Assembly (NCBI GenBank): GCA_900549525.1 | Contig: UWSJ01000044.1 | Coordinates: 1-14,965 of the forward strand | DNA: 14,965 nucleotides | Direction of reading: 5' to 3' | Source of the DNA: an uncultured Coriobacteriaceae bacterium | GTDB taxonomy: Bacteria; Actinomycetota; Coriobacteriia; Coriobacteriales; Atopobiaceae | In this document: positions 1 through 5,599 of the stretch, piece after piece | Numbering within the stretch: position 1 is the stretch's first letter | How the letters are laid out: every line of letters begins with the position of its first letter | Position numbers and translations under genes: made by a program | Notes under the pieces: generated by a model | The model's input: only the letters and a program-made list of their open reading frames with translations | Databases searched by the model: none | Told to the model about the DNA's origin: nothing

Positions 1-68
1 CCATCGGCACCGAGCACATCGACGACATCATCGCCGACCTCGAGCGCGGCTTCGAGGCCGTGAAGTAA
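1..68 (+). CDS. C-terminal end of a Cys/Met-metabolism PLP-dependent enzyme (partial)
   Basis: Only the last 21 codons and the TAA stop (66-68) are inside the window; reading starts in frame at base 3. The peptide IGTEHIDDIIADLERGFEAVK matches the typical C-terminus of O-acetylhomoserine sulfhydrylase (MetY) and the cystathionine gamma-synthase family, in which an (S/G)xExxDDxIxDLxxxF stretch forms the last helix. These enzymes use pyridoxal phosphate to make homocysteine or cystathionine in the cytoplasm. A strong terminator follows 62 bp after the stop, so the gene ends its transcription unit. MetY fits the two MetE-like genes downstream, but the catalytic lysine and substrate-binding parts lie outside the window, so the exact family member cannot be decided. 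Confidence 0.75.
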   Translation, partial: IGTEHIDDIIADLERGFEAVK

Positions 69-129
69 AGCAGCTGAAGTTTGTGTGCGAGCCGCACGAC
101 TCAGCAGCCCTCACAGTATGCGCAAAGCA

Positions 130-170
130 AAACGCCCGTCGGCAGCGACTCGCCGACGGGCGTTTTTGTT
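130..170 (+). terminator. Rho-independent terminator of the upstream sulfhydrylase gene
   Basis: A perfect 14-bp stem (AAACGCCCGTCGGC at 130-143 pairs with 152-165) has an 8-nt loop. It merges into a T-rich run (TTTTTGTT, 163-170). The A run on its left also gives a short T run on the minus strand. This is the only canonical GC stem plus U tract terminator seen in the window. Confidence 0.93.
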
Positions 171-521
171 GTCTTATGATCTATTTCTTCTCAAATGAGA
201 ACGCGGCAAGGCGATCTCACTTCCTGGCAAGACGTGAGCGCCCTGCTCGCGCAATGGGCGTAAAGCAGACGGGCTGACCGCACCGGTCGCCGCAAGCGAC
301 GCGACGACGTGCGCCTCGAGCGCGCCACACCTGCGCAAGCGCCTCCGCACCCCCCCTGCGTCTCCGCCATCGAGACCACTCCCCCTCGTCATCAGCCCCA
401 TCCAAGCCCCAGCGTCGGCAGTTGAGCCCATAATCCGGGCGCACTTCCCGGCAACAAGACGAGCCGCTTGACGGATAATCAGAAGAATGACCAAGAGCTT
501 GCCTTGAACGAGGATAGAAAC
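171..521. other. Gene-free region between terminator and membrane-protein gene
   Basis: No convincing gene is seen. Short reading frames here lack ribosome-binding sites and family-like composition. CATAAT at 429-434 could be a -10 box for the gene starting at 522, but no good -35 box lies 16-18 bp upstream, so I do not call a promoter. A TTG at 468 is in frame with the downstream gene but has no ribosome-binding site as good as that of the ATG at 522. Confidence 0.5.
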
Positions 522-1358
522 ATGACAGCAGACGCCGAGACGTTCGAGAAGCCTGACGACCCCCGCCTTCCGTTTGACTTCCACGTCGAGGTCGACCTCG
601 ACTGGTACAAGGACCTGTTCCGCGCGCAGAACCTCCGCTACAACCGGAAGGTCGGCATCTTCGGACTGGTGTTCTTCCTCCCCTTCACCGCGCTCGGCAT
701 CTTCATAACCGCGGTGAATTTTGAAAGCGACGGCCTCACGGGCGCGCTCATCACCCTCATGTTCGGCGCGCTGAGCCTCTACGAGATCCAGCTCATTCGT
801 GGACGGGGCATCCTGTTCGGCGGCAGCAGGAAGCTGGTGACGGCGAAGTTCTTCCTCTCCTACGGGATGGAGCTTCCCAAGGAGCCGATCTCGCGCGAGG
901 AGACGCGCTGCGGCTACGATGTGTCCGCCGAGGAACTCGGATTCGTCGAGCACATTCGCTACCCGAGCGGCCTGGACGTGACGGTGCGCCGCCCCTGGGC
1001 CTTCCTGACCGGCACGGGCAGCGACACCCCGGGCGGCTACGTATTTGCCGCCGACGACGGCAAGAACTCCTCGCTCGCCCGCAACCTCGTAGGGGTCAAC
1101 TACGCGTTTCGCGAGGACCTGCCCTGCTACCCGCTCGCCATTCCCCGGACCGTCGTGTCCGAGAACCCCTGGCTCGTGCCATGGGTTCGCGAGCAGGTCG
1201 ACAAGCAGCGAAAGGCGCTCAAGGCCGACGACGCGGCACGAGAGCGCGTCGTCGGCTGGGCCGGCACCACGGCGGTCTTCCCCGACGGCACGCTCGCGAA
1301 CCTTGAGGACGAGAAGGACTCCGCTCGTATCGACAACCTGATCAAGGGCAACTACTAG
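522..1358 (+). CDS. Predicted two-helix membrane protein, possibly YcxB-like
   Basis: This encodes a 278-aa protein of unrecognised function. I chose ATG 522 because AGGA (511-514) lies 7 nt upstream; an in-frame TTG at 468 would add 18 polar residues and has no clear Shine-Dalgarno. The N-terminus is acidic and soluble (about residues 1-40). Two hydrophobic segments follow, about 44-66 (GIFGLVFFLPFTALGIFI) and 72-92. The C-terminal part (about 95-278) is soluble, with a charged helix near 225-245. A membrane hairpin followed by a cytoplasmic domain resembles the YcxB-like family, but no diagnostic motif is certain, so this is only a suggestion. It is flanked by methionine-related genes but spaced from both, and is probably transcribed alone. 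The reading frame is intact and its codon use matches the neighbours. Confidence 0.8.
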   Translation: MTADAETFEKPDDPRLPFDFHVEVDLDWYKDLFRAQNLRYNRKVGIFGLVFFLPFTALGIFITAVNFESDGLTGALITLMFGALSLYEIQLIRGRGILFGGSRKLVTAKFFLSYGMELPKEPISREETRCGYDVSAEELGFVEHIRYPSGLDVTVRRPWAFLTGTGSDTPGGYVFAADDGKNSSLARNLVGVNYAFREDLPCYPLAIPRTVVSENPWLVPWVREQVDKQRKALKADDAARERVVGWAGTTAVFPDGTLANLEDEKDSARIDNLIKGNY

Positions 1359-1409
1359 CCGCAGCTGGTCAACGGTATCGTCAACGTACGGGTCAGCCCC
1401 CAGCCCTTC

Positions 1410-1428
1410 GCATAGTCTCTTCCTATGC
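1410..1428. promoter_or_regulatory. Candidate operator dyad upstream of the first MetE-like gene
   Basis: GCATAG (1410-1415) and CTATGC (1423-1428) form a perfect 6-bp dyad with a 7-nt spacer, about 108 bp before the start codon at 1537. It contains a T-N11-A arrangement, as is typical of LysR-type regulator sites. No clear sigma-70 promoter could be placed around it, and no SAM or T-box riboswitch is recognisable in 1359-1536. The regulatory role is inference. Confidence 0.25.
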
Positions 1429-1536
1429 CTTTTCATATCCAACCCGTAGGAGCCGATTGTTGGAGCGCGTGGGATACTTGTCAAGCTCACCATCCACTCT
1501 GCGCCGTCCCGCACGGCGATGCGCCAAAGGAGTCCC

Positions 1537-2676
1537 ATGTCCGCCAAGCCCAACGCACCCTTCCGCTATGACATCGTCGGCAGCTTCCTGCGCCCGGCCG
1601 AGCTCAAGGAGGCCCGCGCCAGGCACGCCGCCGGCGAGCTCACGGACGACCAGCTCGCCGAGGTCGAGGACCGCCTGATCGCGGACCTCGTCGCCAAGGA
1701 GCACGCTGTCGGCCTCCACGCCGTCACCGACGGCGAGTTCCGCCGCCGCTGGTGGCACCTCGACTGGCTCGCCGGCTTCAATGGCATCACGGTCTACGAC
1801 TTCGAGACGGCCGGGTTCGGCGTCAAGAAGACGATGCAGTCCACCTACGTGAGCGCCCCGCTCTCCTTCGACCCGAGCCACAAGTTCCTCGCCGACTTCC
1901 GTCGCACGAAGGCCATCGCCGAGCGCGTCATCGGCCCGGACGCCCTCGTCAAGCAGACGATCGCCGGCCCCAACATGGTCACGCTCGACTCGGTCGTGCT
2001 CTCGCGCCAGTACGCCGCGAGCCCCGTCTACGGCTCTCTCGACGAGCTGCGCGCCGACCTCGCCCAGACCTACCGCGACGCCATTCGTGCGTTCTACGAT
2101 GCCGGCTGCCGCTACCTGCAGCTCGACGACACGAGCTGGGGCGCCCTGTTCTCCGAGCGCTTCCGTGCGCGCGTCTCCGAGGCCGGCTACGACCCCGACG
2201 AGCTCGTCGACGTCTTCGGCGACATCACCGAGGCCGCGCTCGAGGGGCGCCCGTCCGACATGGTCATCACGACCCACATGTGCAAGGGCAACTTCATGAG
2301 CCACTGGCTCTACGAGGGCACGTACGAGACGGTCGCGCGGCGTCTGCTCGGCGTGCGCGGGTTCGACGGCTTCTTCCTCGAGTACGACGACGAGCGCTCC
2401 GGCAGCTTCGAGCCGCTGCGCCACCTGCCGGCAGACACCGACCAGCGCGTCGTGCTCGGCCTCGTCACGACCAAGACGCCCGAGCTCGAGGACGCGAACA
2501 CGGTGCGGGCGCGCATCGCCGAGGCGGCCAAGGTCGTCCCGCTCGAGCGCCTGTGCCTGTCTCCGCAGTGCGGGTTCTCCTCCACCGAGGAGGGCAACGC
2601 CGTGGACGACGCAACGCAGTGGAAGAAGCTCACCCTCGTGCGCGAGGTGGCCGAGTCCGTGTGGGGCGACGCCTAG
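1537..2676 (+). CDS. MetE-like (cobalamin-independent methionine synthase C-terminal domain) protein, copy 1
   Basis: This 379-aa protein has only the catalytic zinc barrel of MetE, about half the length of classical two-domain MetE. I chose ATG 1537 because AAAGGAG (1526-1532) lies just upstream; an in-frame ATG at 1519 would put that site inside the gene. The N-terminus has the FRYDIVGSFLRP signature of short YxjG/YxjH-type members, and TDGEFRR follows near residue 70. The zinc ligands of MetE are all present: H247 and C249 (THMC), E282 (FLEYD) and C345 (LSPQCGF). Family members are annotated as methyltetrahydropteroyl-triglutamate-homocysteine methyltransferases. Single-domain forms may use other methyl donors, as described for folate-independent MetE-like families, so the donor is unknown here. 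The expected acceptor is homocysteine, in the cytoplasm. A paralogue follows after 128 bp. Confidence 0.93.
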   Translation: MSAKPNAPFRYDIVGSFLRPAELKEARARHAAGELTDDQLAEVEDRLIADLVAKEHAVGLHAVTDGEFRRRWWHLDWLAGFNGITVYDFETAGFGVKKTMQSTYVSAPLSFDPSHKFLADFRRTKAIAERVIGPDALVKQTIAGPNMVTLDSVVLSRQYAASPVYGSLDELRADLAQTYRDAIRAFYDAGCRYLQLDDTSWGALFSERFRARVSEAGYDPDELVDVFGDITEAALEGRPSDMVITTHMCKGNFMSHWLYEGTYETVARRLLGVRGFDGFFLEYDDERSGSFEPLRHLPADTDQRVVLGLVTTKTPELEDANTVRARIAEAAKVVPLERLCLSPQCGFSSTEEGNAVDDATQWKKLTLVREVAESVWGDA

Positions 2677-2690
2677 GCTCGGTGGTCGAC

Positions 2691-2727
2691 GCGGGCATGG
2701 CGCGCCCGTCGCGTGCGCCATGCCCGC
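2691..2727 (+). terminator. Perfect GC hairpin between the two MetE-like genes
   Basis: GCGGGCATGGCGC (2691-2703) pairs perfectly with 2715-2727 over 13 bp, with an 11-nt loop, starting 14 nt after the stop of copy 1. There is no U tract. It may be a U-less terminator, a partial terminator that sets the ratio of the two genes, or a 3' mRNA stabiliser. The stem is seen directly; its role is inferred. Confidence 0.5.
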
Positions 2728-2804
2728 CGTGCGCGCCCACAACGCTCGTCGCGCGGGCAGCATGCAGTCAGGTTCTCCGCAAACTAGATAGAAGGAGCGT
2801 ATCA

Positions 2805-3941
2805 ATGTCGTACAGCTGGGGTTCTCCGTTTCGCTACGACGTCGTCGGCAGCTTCCTGCGCCCGGACGTCCTCAAGCAGGCCCGCGCCGACCACGCCGCC
2901 GGGCTCATCGACGACGCGCAGCTCAAGGTTGTCGAGGACGAGGCCATCCGCGACCTCGTGGCCAAGCAGAAGGCCGCCGGCCTCCACGTCATCACCGACG
3001 GCGAGTTCCGCCGCAGCTACTGGCACCTCGACTTCATGTGGAGCCTCCAGGGCATCGAGCACCGCGTAGCACGCCAGGGCTACATGTTCCACGACGAGGA
3101 GACCACGGCCGACACCGCCGTCGTGACCGGCCCCATCTCCGGTGAGAACCACCCGTTCGTTGAGCACTTCAAGTTCGTGAAGGCGCTCGAGGAGGACGGC
3201 CAGGTGGCCCGCCAGACCATCCCCGCCCCCATCCAGACCTACTCCGAGGTCATCCTCGACCGCTGCGACGGCCAGGTGGAGAGCCTGCGCTCCGTCTACA
3301 AGACCGACGAGGAACTCGCTGACGCCATCGCCGCCGCCTACCGCACCGTGCTCGCCGACCTCTACGCCGCCGGCTGCCGTAACGTCCAGTTTGACGACTG
3401 CACGTGGGGCATCTACTGCGACAAGGACTTCGTCGAGAAGACGGGCATGCAGCCGGTCGACATCCAGAAGGTATGCGAGCTGGGCGTGGCCATCAACAAC
3501 GCCGCACTTGAGGGCAAGCCCGACGACCTCGTGGTCAACACCCACGTCTGCCGCGGCAACTACCACTCCACCTACGCCTTCGAGGGCGGCTATGACCCGG
3601 TGGCGCCGTACCTCTTCGCCCACGAGGACGTGCGCGCGTTCTATCTCGAGTTCGACACGCCGCGCGCCGGTGGCTTCGAGCCGCTCAAGTACGTGGCCGA
3701 CGGCAAGTATGTCGTGCTCGGCCTCGTGACGTCCAAGCAGCCGGGCCTCGAGGACGAGGACCTGCTCGTGGAGCGCATCAACGAGGCGGCCAAGTACGTG
3801 CCGCTCGACCACCTGTGCCTCTCTCCGCAGTGCGGCTTCGCCTCGTGCGAGTGCGGCAACAAGCTCACCGAGGAGGAACAGTGGGCCAAGGTCGCGCTCG
3901 TCAAGCGCGTGGCCGAGCGCGTCTGGGCCGACGCGAAGTAG
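2805..3941 (+). CDS. MetE-like (cobalamin-independent methionine synthase C-terminal domain) protein, copy 2
   Basis: This 378-aa protein is a tandem paralogue of the gene before it. The start at ATG 2805 is fixed by AGAAGGAG (2790-2797), 7 nt upstream. It shares FRYDVVGSFLRP at the N-terminus, TDGEFRR, and the full zinc ligand set: H247 and C249 (THVC), E282 (YLEFD) and C343 (LSPQCGF). A difference from copy 1 is a CEC motif (C348 and C350) right after the last zinc cysteine, where copy 1 has TEE. The two extra cysteines could bind metal or form a redox switch. The role is methyl transfer to homocysteine or a related thiol, with the donor unknown. The middle segment (about residues 85-125) differs most from copy 1, which suggests a different methyl donor or substrate rather than a recent duplicate. 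Confidence 0.93.
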   Translation: MSYSWGSPFRYDVVGSFLRPDVLKQARADHAAGLIDDAQLKVVEDEAIRDLVAKQKAAGLHVITDGEFRRSYWHLDFMWSLQGIEHRVARQGYMFHDEETTADTAVVTGPISGENHPFVEHFKFVKALEEDGQVARQTIPAPIQTYSEVILDRCDGQVESLRSVYKTDEELADAIAAAYRTVLADLYAAGCRNVQFDDCTWGIYCDKDFVEKTGMQPVDIQKVCELGVAINNAALEGKPDDLVVNTHVCRGNYHSTYAFEGGYDPVAPYLFAHEDVRAFYLEFDTPRAGGFEPLKYVADGKYVVLGLVTSKQPGLEDEDLLVERINEAAKYVPLDHLCLSPQCGFASCECGNKLTEEEQWAKVALVKRVAERVWADAK

Positions 3942-3948
3942 GGTTTCT

Positions 3949-3991
3949 GCAGACGGGGCCGTCGTCCGCGACCGGCGCGGCGCCCGTCTGC
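3949..3991 (+). terminator. U-less hairpin after MetE-like copy 2
   Basis: GCAGACGGG (3949-3957) pairs perfectly with CCCGTCTGC (3983-3991), starting 7 nt after the stop codon. The 25-nt loop is GC-rich and can fold further. No T run follows. A terminator or 3'-end role is inferred only from position. Confidence 0.35.
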
Positions 3992-4004
3992 TCGGGCCCC
4001 GCGC

Positions 4005-4070
4005 CCAGGGGCGCGCATCGCCGTCGCCAGGGGCGAGCGTTGCCGTCTCTTGGGACGAGCGTCGCCGTTG
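4005..4070. repeat. Three tandem 22-nt units
   Basis: Units start at 4005, 4027 and 4049 with an exact 22-nt period. The common pattern is CCaGGGgCGaGCgTcGCCGT plus two variable bases. Units 1 and 2 share the first nine bases, and unit 3 has diverged at its left end. Each unit carries GCCGT near its right end. There are too few units and no spacers, so this is not a CRISPR array. It may be replication slippage or a multi-site binding region. Confidence 0.6.
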
Positions 4071-4217
4071 GCTCGTCTTCGAAGGCCTGGTCTGCCATCA
4101 AGTCCCCCTTCTCCGATGCTGCGACGCAGCCGCACCTGGCAGCCTAGGCCTGCATGCCACTCCCGTCGCAGCTCGCAGAGTCCCCGCAACCGAGTGCCTT
4201 GAGCCATGAATGGGTAA

Positions 4218-4277
4218 AGAAAATGCCCCTTTCCCGAAAGCGGACAAAAGCCCAAATTCAGAAAAGAGGCATTTTCT
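4218..4277. repeat. Palindromic intergenic element, copy A (possible bidirectional terminator)
   Basis: This is a 60-bp symmetric imperfect palindrome centred between 4247 and 4248, with no bulges. The outer arm AGAAAATGCC (4218-4227) pairs perfectly with 4268-4277. CTTT (4229-4232) pairs with AAAG (4263-4266). Inner GAA/TTC (4236-4238 with 4257-4259) and GG/CC (4242-4243 with 4252-4253) pair across same-size internal loops. Both ends carry T runs when read outward (CATTTTCT on + and CATTTTCTTT on -), as expected of a bidirectional terminator between converging genes. Its core aligns without gaps to copy B at 8691-8736 (34 of 46 identical). Conservation of loop bases suggests more than simple termination. 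Confidence 0.75.
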
Positions 4278-4405
4278 AACATAGTTCCAGGTACCAGTCG
4301 ATGGCTCCGGCGTTCCCGCCACCGCGGTAGCCGCACTTCGCCACGATTGCCGGGCTGCCGGGCCGCCGAAGCCACTAATCGCCGAAACCGCCGGGTCAAC
4401 GGCCC

Positions 4406-4981
4406 CTACACCCCGAGCGTCAGCACCACGCGGGCTGCCTCGCCGACGCGGGCGAGCTGGGCGTGGAGCTCGGCCGCGCCGAAGTCGTCACGGCCGAGCG
4501 CTGCCAGGCCGTTCGCGAGCGCCACGTCGACGTCGTCGCTCATCGCGCCGAGCTCCATCGCGCGCATCGCGTACGGGGCCACGCCCTGCAGGCTCACGAG
4601 CAGCTGGGCGCGCATCGCCGCGACCTTGTCGCCCGCCGGCGCGACGGCCAGCGCGGCGAGCACGTCGACGGGGGCGCCCTGCGCGACGCCGCGATGGTCG
4701 CTCACGTGCTCGCTGCGGGCGCGGACGGCCTCGGTGAGCTCGCGGATGTGCGCCGGGTCGTGACGGCTGACGGACGCCGCCAGGCCCTCGATCACGACGC
4801 CGAACGCATGGCCGCAGGGCACGAAGCCCGGCAGCGCGCTCATCGCCGCACTCATCGTCGTGCCCAGGCCCACGAGCTCGGCAACGAGCTCGCCCTGCAG
4901 CCGCGCGACCTCCTCGATGTTGGCGCGCAGCGCCTCGTCGCTCGTGCCCTCAACCGCCCCGTGCCGTACCTGTCCGCTCAT
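4406..4981 (-). CDS. Hypothetical alanine-rich helical protein, 191 aa
   Basis: I do not recognise this protein. The start ATG at 4981 is preceded on the minus strand by a strong G-rich Shine-Dalgarno (GGGGGGAG) with a 5-nt spacer, which rejects the far longer open frame running upstream. The sequence is rich in Ala, Val, Leu and Glu and looks mostly alpha-helical. It has a coiled-coil-like N-terminal stretch (about 17-45, IEEVARLQGELVAELVGL), a central ALPGFVPCGHAFGVVIEGLAA segment that is only moderately hydrophobic, and a C-terminal helix ending TLGV. There is no signal peptide or clear membrane helix. It is probably cytoplasmic, perhaps an oligomeric helical bundle. It is transcribed alone from an extended -10 promoter near 5150, with a leader of about 160 nt containing a 16-bp hairpin. 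Confidence 0.75.
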   Translation of the reverse strand: MSGQVRHGAVEGTSDEALRANIEEVARLQGELVAELVGLGTTMSAAMSALPGFVPCGHAFGVVIEGLAASVSRHDPAHIRELTEAVRARSEHVSDHRGVAQGAPVDVLAALAVAPAGDKVAAMRAQLLVSLQGVAPYAMRAMELGAMSDDVDVALANGLAALGRDDFGAAELHAQLARVGEAARVVLTLGV

Positions 4982-5045
4982 GAGGTCTCCCCCCCTTCGA
5001 ATGTGGCCGATGCCACGGTTTCGTCGCCGCGACGCGCGATCTCGC

Positions 5046-5092
5046 CGTCGTAGCGCCGCGGCACGTACATCCGTCACCGCGGCGCTACGACG
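5046..5092 (-). promoter_or_regulatory. Perfect 16-bp dyad in the leader of the 191-aa protein gene
   Basis: CGTCGTAGCGCCGCGG (5046-5061) pairs perfectly with 5077-5092 across a 15-nt spacer, in which ACG/CGT (5063-5065 with 5072-5074) can extend the stem. It lies between the predicted transcription start near 5140 and the start codon at 4981. In RNA it would be a very stable hairpin; in DNA it could be a regulator site. No U tract follows on the minus strand, so a classical attenuator is not supported. Confidence 0.55.
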
Positions 5093-5146
5093 CATGACCC
5101 CGCCGCCGCGTCGCCAAAACCCATCGGCCCGTGAAATGTCTCTGAG

Positions 5147-5155
5147 ATTGTAGCA
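5147..5155 (-). promoter_or_regulatory. Extended -10 promoter for the 191-aa protein gene
   Basis: On the minus strand the bases read TGCTACAAT: a TGn extension followed by TACAAT, one base from the sigma-70 -10 consensus. No good -35 box is present, as is common with extended -10 promoters. The site sits in a short A+T-rich island. Transcription would start near 5140, giving a leader of about 160 nt. Confidence 0.5.
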
Positions 5156-5310
5156 AATGGGGGAATGCGACCGAGATGGGACACCACCATGAGAGGGCGG
5201 CGCTGCCGTGGTGGCATCGTCATGCGGTCGGCGTCGCCATGGTGGCGCCGCTTCGTGGAGGCCACGCCGCCGTGATGCAGTCGCGACAAGGCCCCGCTGC
5301 CGCAGTCCCA

Positions 5311-5389
5311 CCCACCGTCCCGAACCCTGCCCCTGCCGCTCCGACCGCCGTTCCGCCCACCGCCCGGAGCCCTGTCCCTGCCGCTCGAA
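5311..5389. repeat. Two-copy direct repeat, 45-nt period
   Basis: A 34-nt block at 5311-5344 recurs at 5356-5389 with 28 of 34 identical bases. The shared features are CCCACCG, CCCTGyCCCTGCCGCTC. The period is a multiple of three, but neither strand shows a credible gene with a start site here. This may be remains of a decayed coding repeat or simple slippage. Confidence 0.5.
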
Positions 5390-5444
5390 TCTCCACAACG
5401 CCGCCTGTGAGTAGCCGCTCTTTTCAGCAAGAAATGCGTCACAC

Positions 5445-5473
5445 CTGACGACGCCATGACGGTGACTTAACAT
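5445..5473 (+). promoter_or_regulatory. Candidate promoter of the phosphoesterase gene
   Basis: CTGACG (5445-5450) and TAACAT (5468-5473) are spaced by 17 bp, each matching four of six sigma-70 consensus bases. They lie in one of the few A+T-rich patches of the region. Transcription would start near 5480, giving a leader of about 120 nt before the ATG at 5600. This is a weak sequence-only prediction. Confidence 0.35.
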
Positions 5474-5515
5474 AACGAACCCATCATGGTGCCTCGCTGT
5501 GGAATTGCCGCAGCC

Positions 5516-5581
5516 GGGTCGGACGCCTCGCGTCCCTGGCCCAGGACTGGTCGGCCGGGCGCCGGGGAGCGCCACCGACCC
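5516..5581 (+). promoter_or_regulatory. Structured leader with two competing pairings before the phosphoesterase gene
   Basis: CCGACC (5575-5580) can pair either with GGTCGG at 5549-5554, closing a compact hairpin with inner stem GGCGC/GCGCC (5558-5562 with 5569-5573), or with GGTCGG at 5517-5522, closing a longer structure that holds further stems. GGACGC (5521-5526) pairs with GCGTCC (5530-5535). The Shine-Dalgarno GAAGAGGG (5587-5594) lies just after. The switch-like layout is seen; regulation is inferred. I recognise no known riboswitch class. Confidence 0.35.
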
Positions 5582-5599
5582 CGAACGAAGAGGGTTCAC

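Larger units (their letters stand above)
3942..4405. other. Convergent intergenic region with hairpin, 22-nt repeats and palindrome
   Basis: No gene is supported here. The region lies between the end of MetE-like copy 2 (+) and the end of the 191-aa protein gene (-). It holds a GC hairpin at 3949-3991, three 22-nt tandem units at 4005-4070, and an A+T-rich 60-bp palindrome at 4218-4277, listed separately. The rest is GC-rich sequence without recognisable signals. Confidence 0.7.
4982..5599. other. Divergent promoter region with dyads and short repeats
   Basis: This 618-bp gap lies between divergent genes (191-aa protein on -, phosphoesterase on +). It holds a 16-bp dyad (5046-5092), an extended -10 promoter for the minus gene (5147-5155), a 45-nt-period duplication (5311-5389), a weak promoter for the plus gene (5445-5473) and a structured leader (5516-5581). 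Near-identical GCCrTGGTGGCr words occur at 5205-5216 and 5236-5247, and CCACCATG (5184-5191) is an inverted match to part of the second. Short open frames here lack ribosome-binding sites and are not called as genes. Confidence 0.65.

Noticed and set aside
83..277. Small plus-strand frame of 64 codons
   Set aside because: It runs straight through the strong terminator at 130-170 and has no ribosome-binding site.
1359..1536. SAM (S-box) or T-box riboswitch before the MetE-like genes, as seen for yxjG/yxjH in Bacillus
   Set aside because: I could not find the conserved core elements or a terminator/antiterminator pair in this 178-bp region.
174..1553. Long minus-strand frame opposite the membrane-protein gene
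   Set aside because: No start signal and no family-like motif. The plus-strand gene has a Shine-Dalgarno and coherent membrane helices.
1423..2805. Long minus-strand frame opposite MetE-like copy 1
   Set aside because: Composition is that of an antisense shadow (Val/Leu/Gly/Arg repeats) and there is no ribosome-binding site. The plus strand carries clear conserved motifs.
1752..3941. A 729-codon plus-strand frame that would fuse a long N-terminal part to MetE-like copy 2
   Set aside because: The first 351 codons overlap MetE-like copy 1 in another frame and are Arg-rich nonsense. ATG 2805 has its own good Shine-Dalgarno and begins the conserved family N-terminus.
4005..4070. CRISPR array
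   Set aside because: Only three short, imperfect head-to-tail units without spacers, and no cas genes nearby.
5480..5599. Known riboswitch (c-di-GMP, c-di-AMP or cobalamin) in the phosphoesterase leader
   Set aside because: Stems are present but the conserved bases of these classes, as I know them, are missing. Only a generic structured leader is supported.
5486..5599. Upstream ATG 5486 as the phosphoesterase start
   Set aside because: It lacks a good Shine-Dalgarno and would add 38 Arg/Gly/Pro-rich residues before the Tat signal. ATG 5600 has GAAGAGGG at proper distance.
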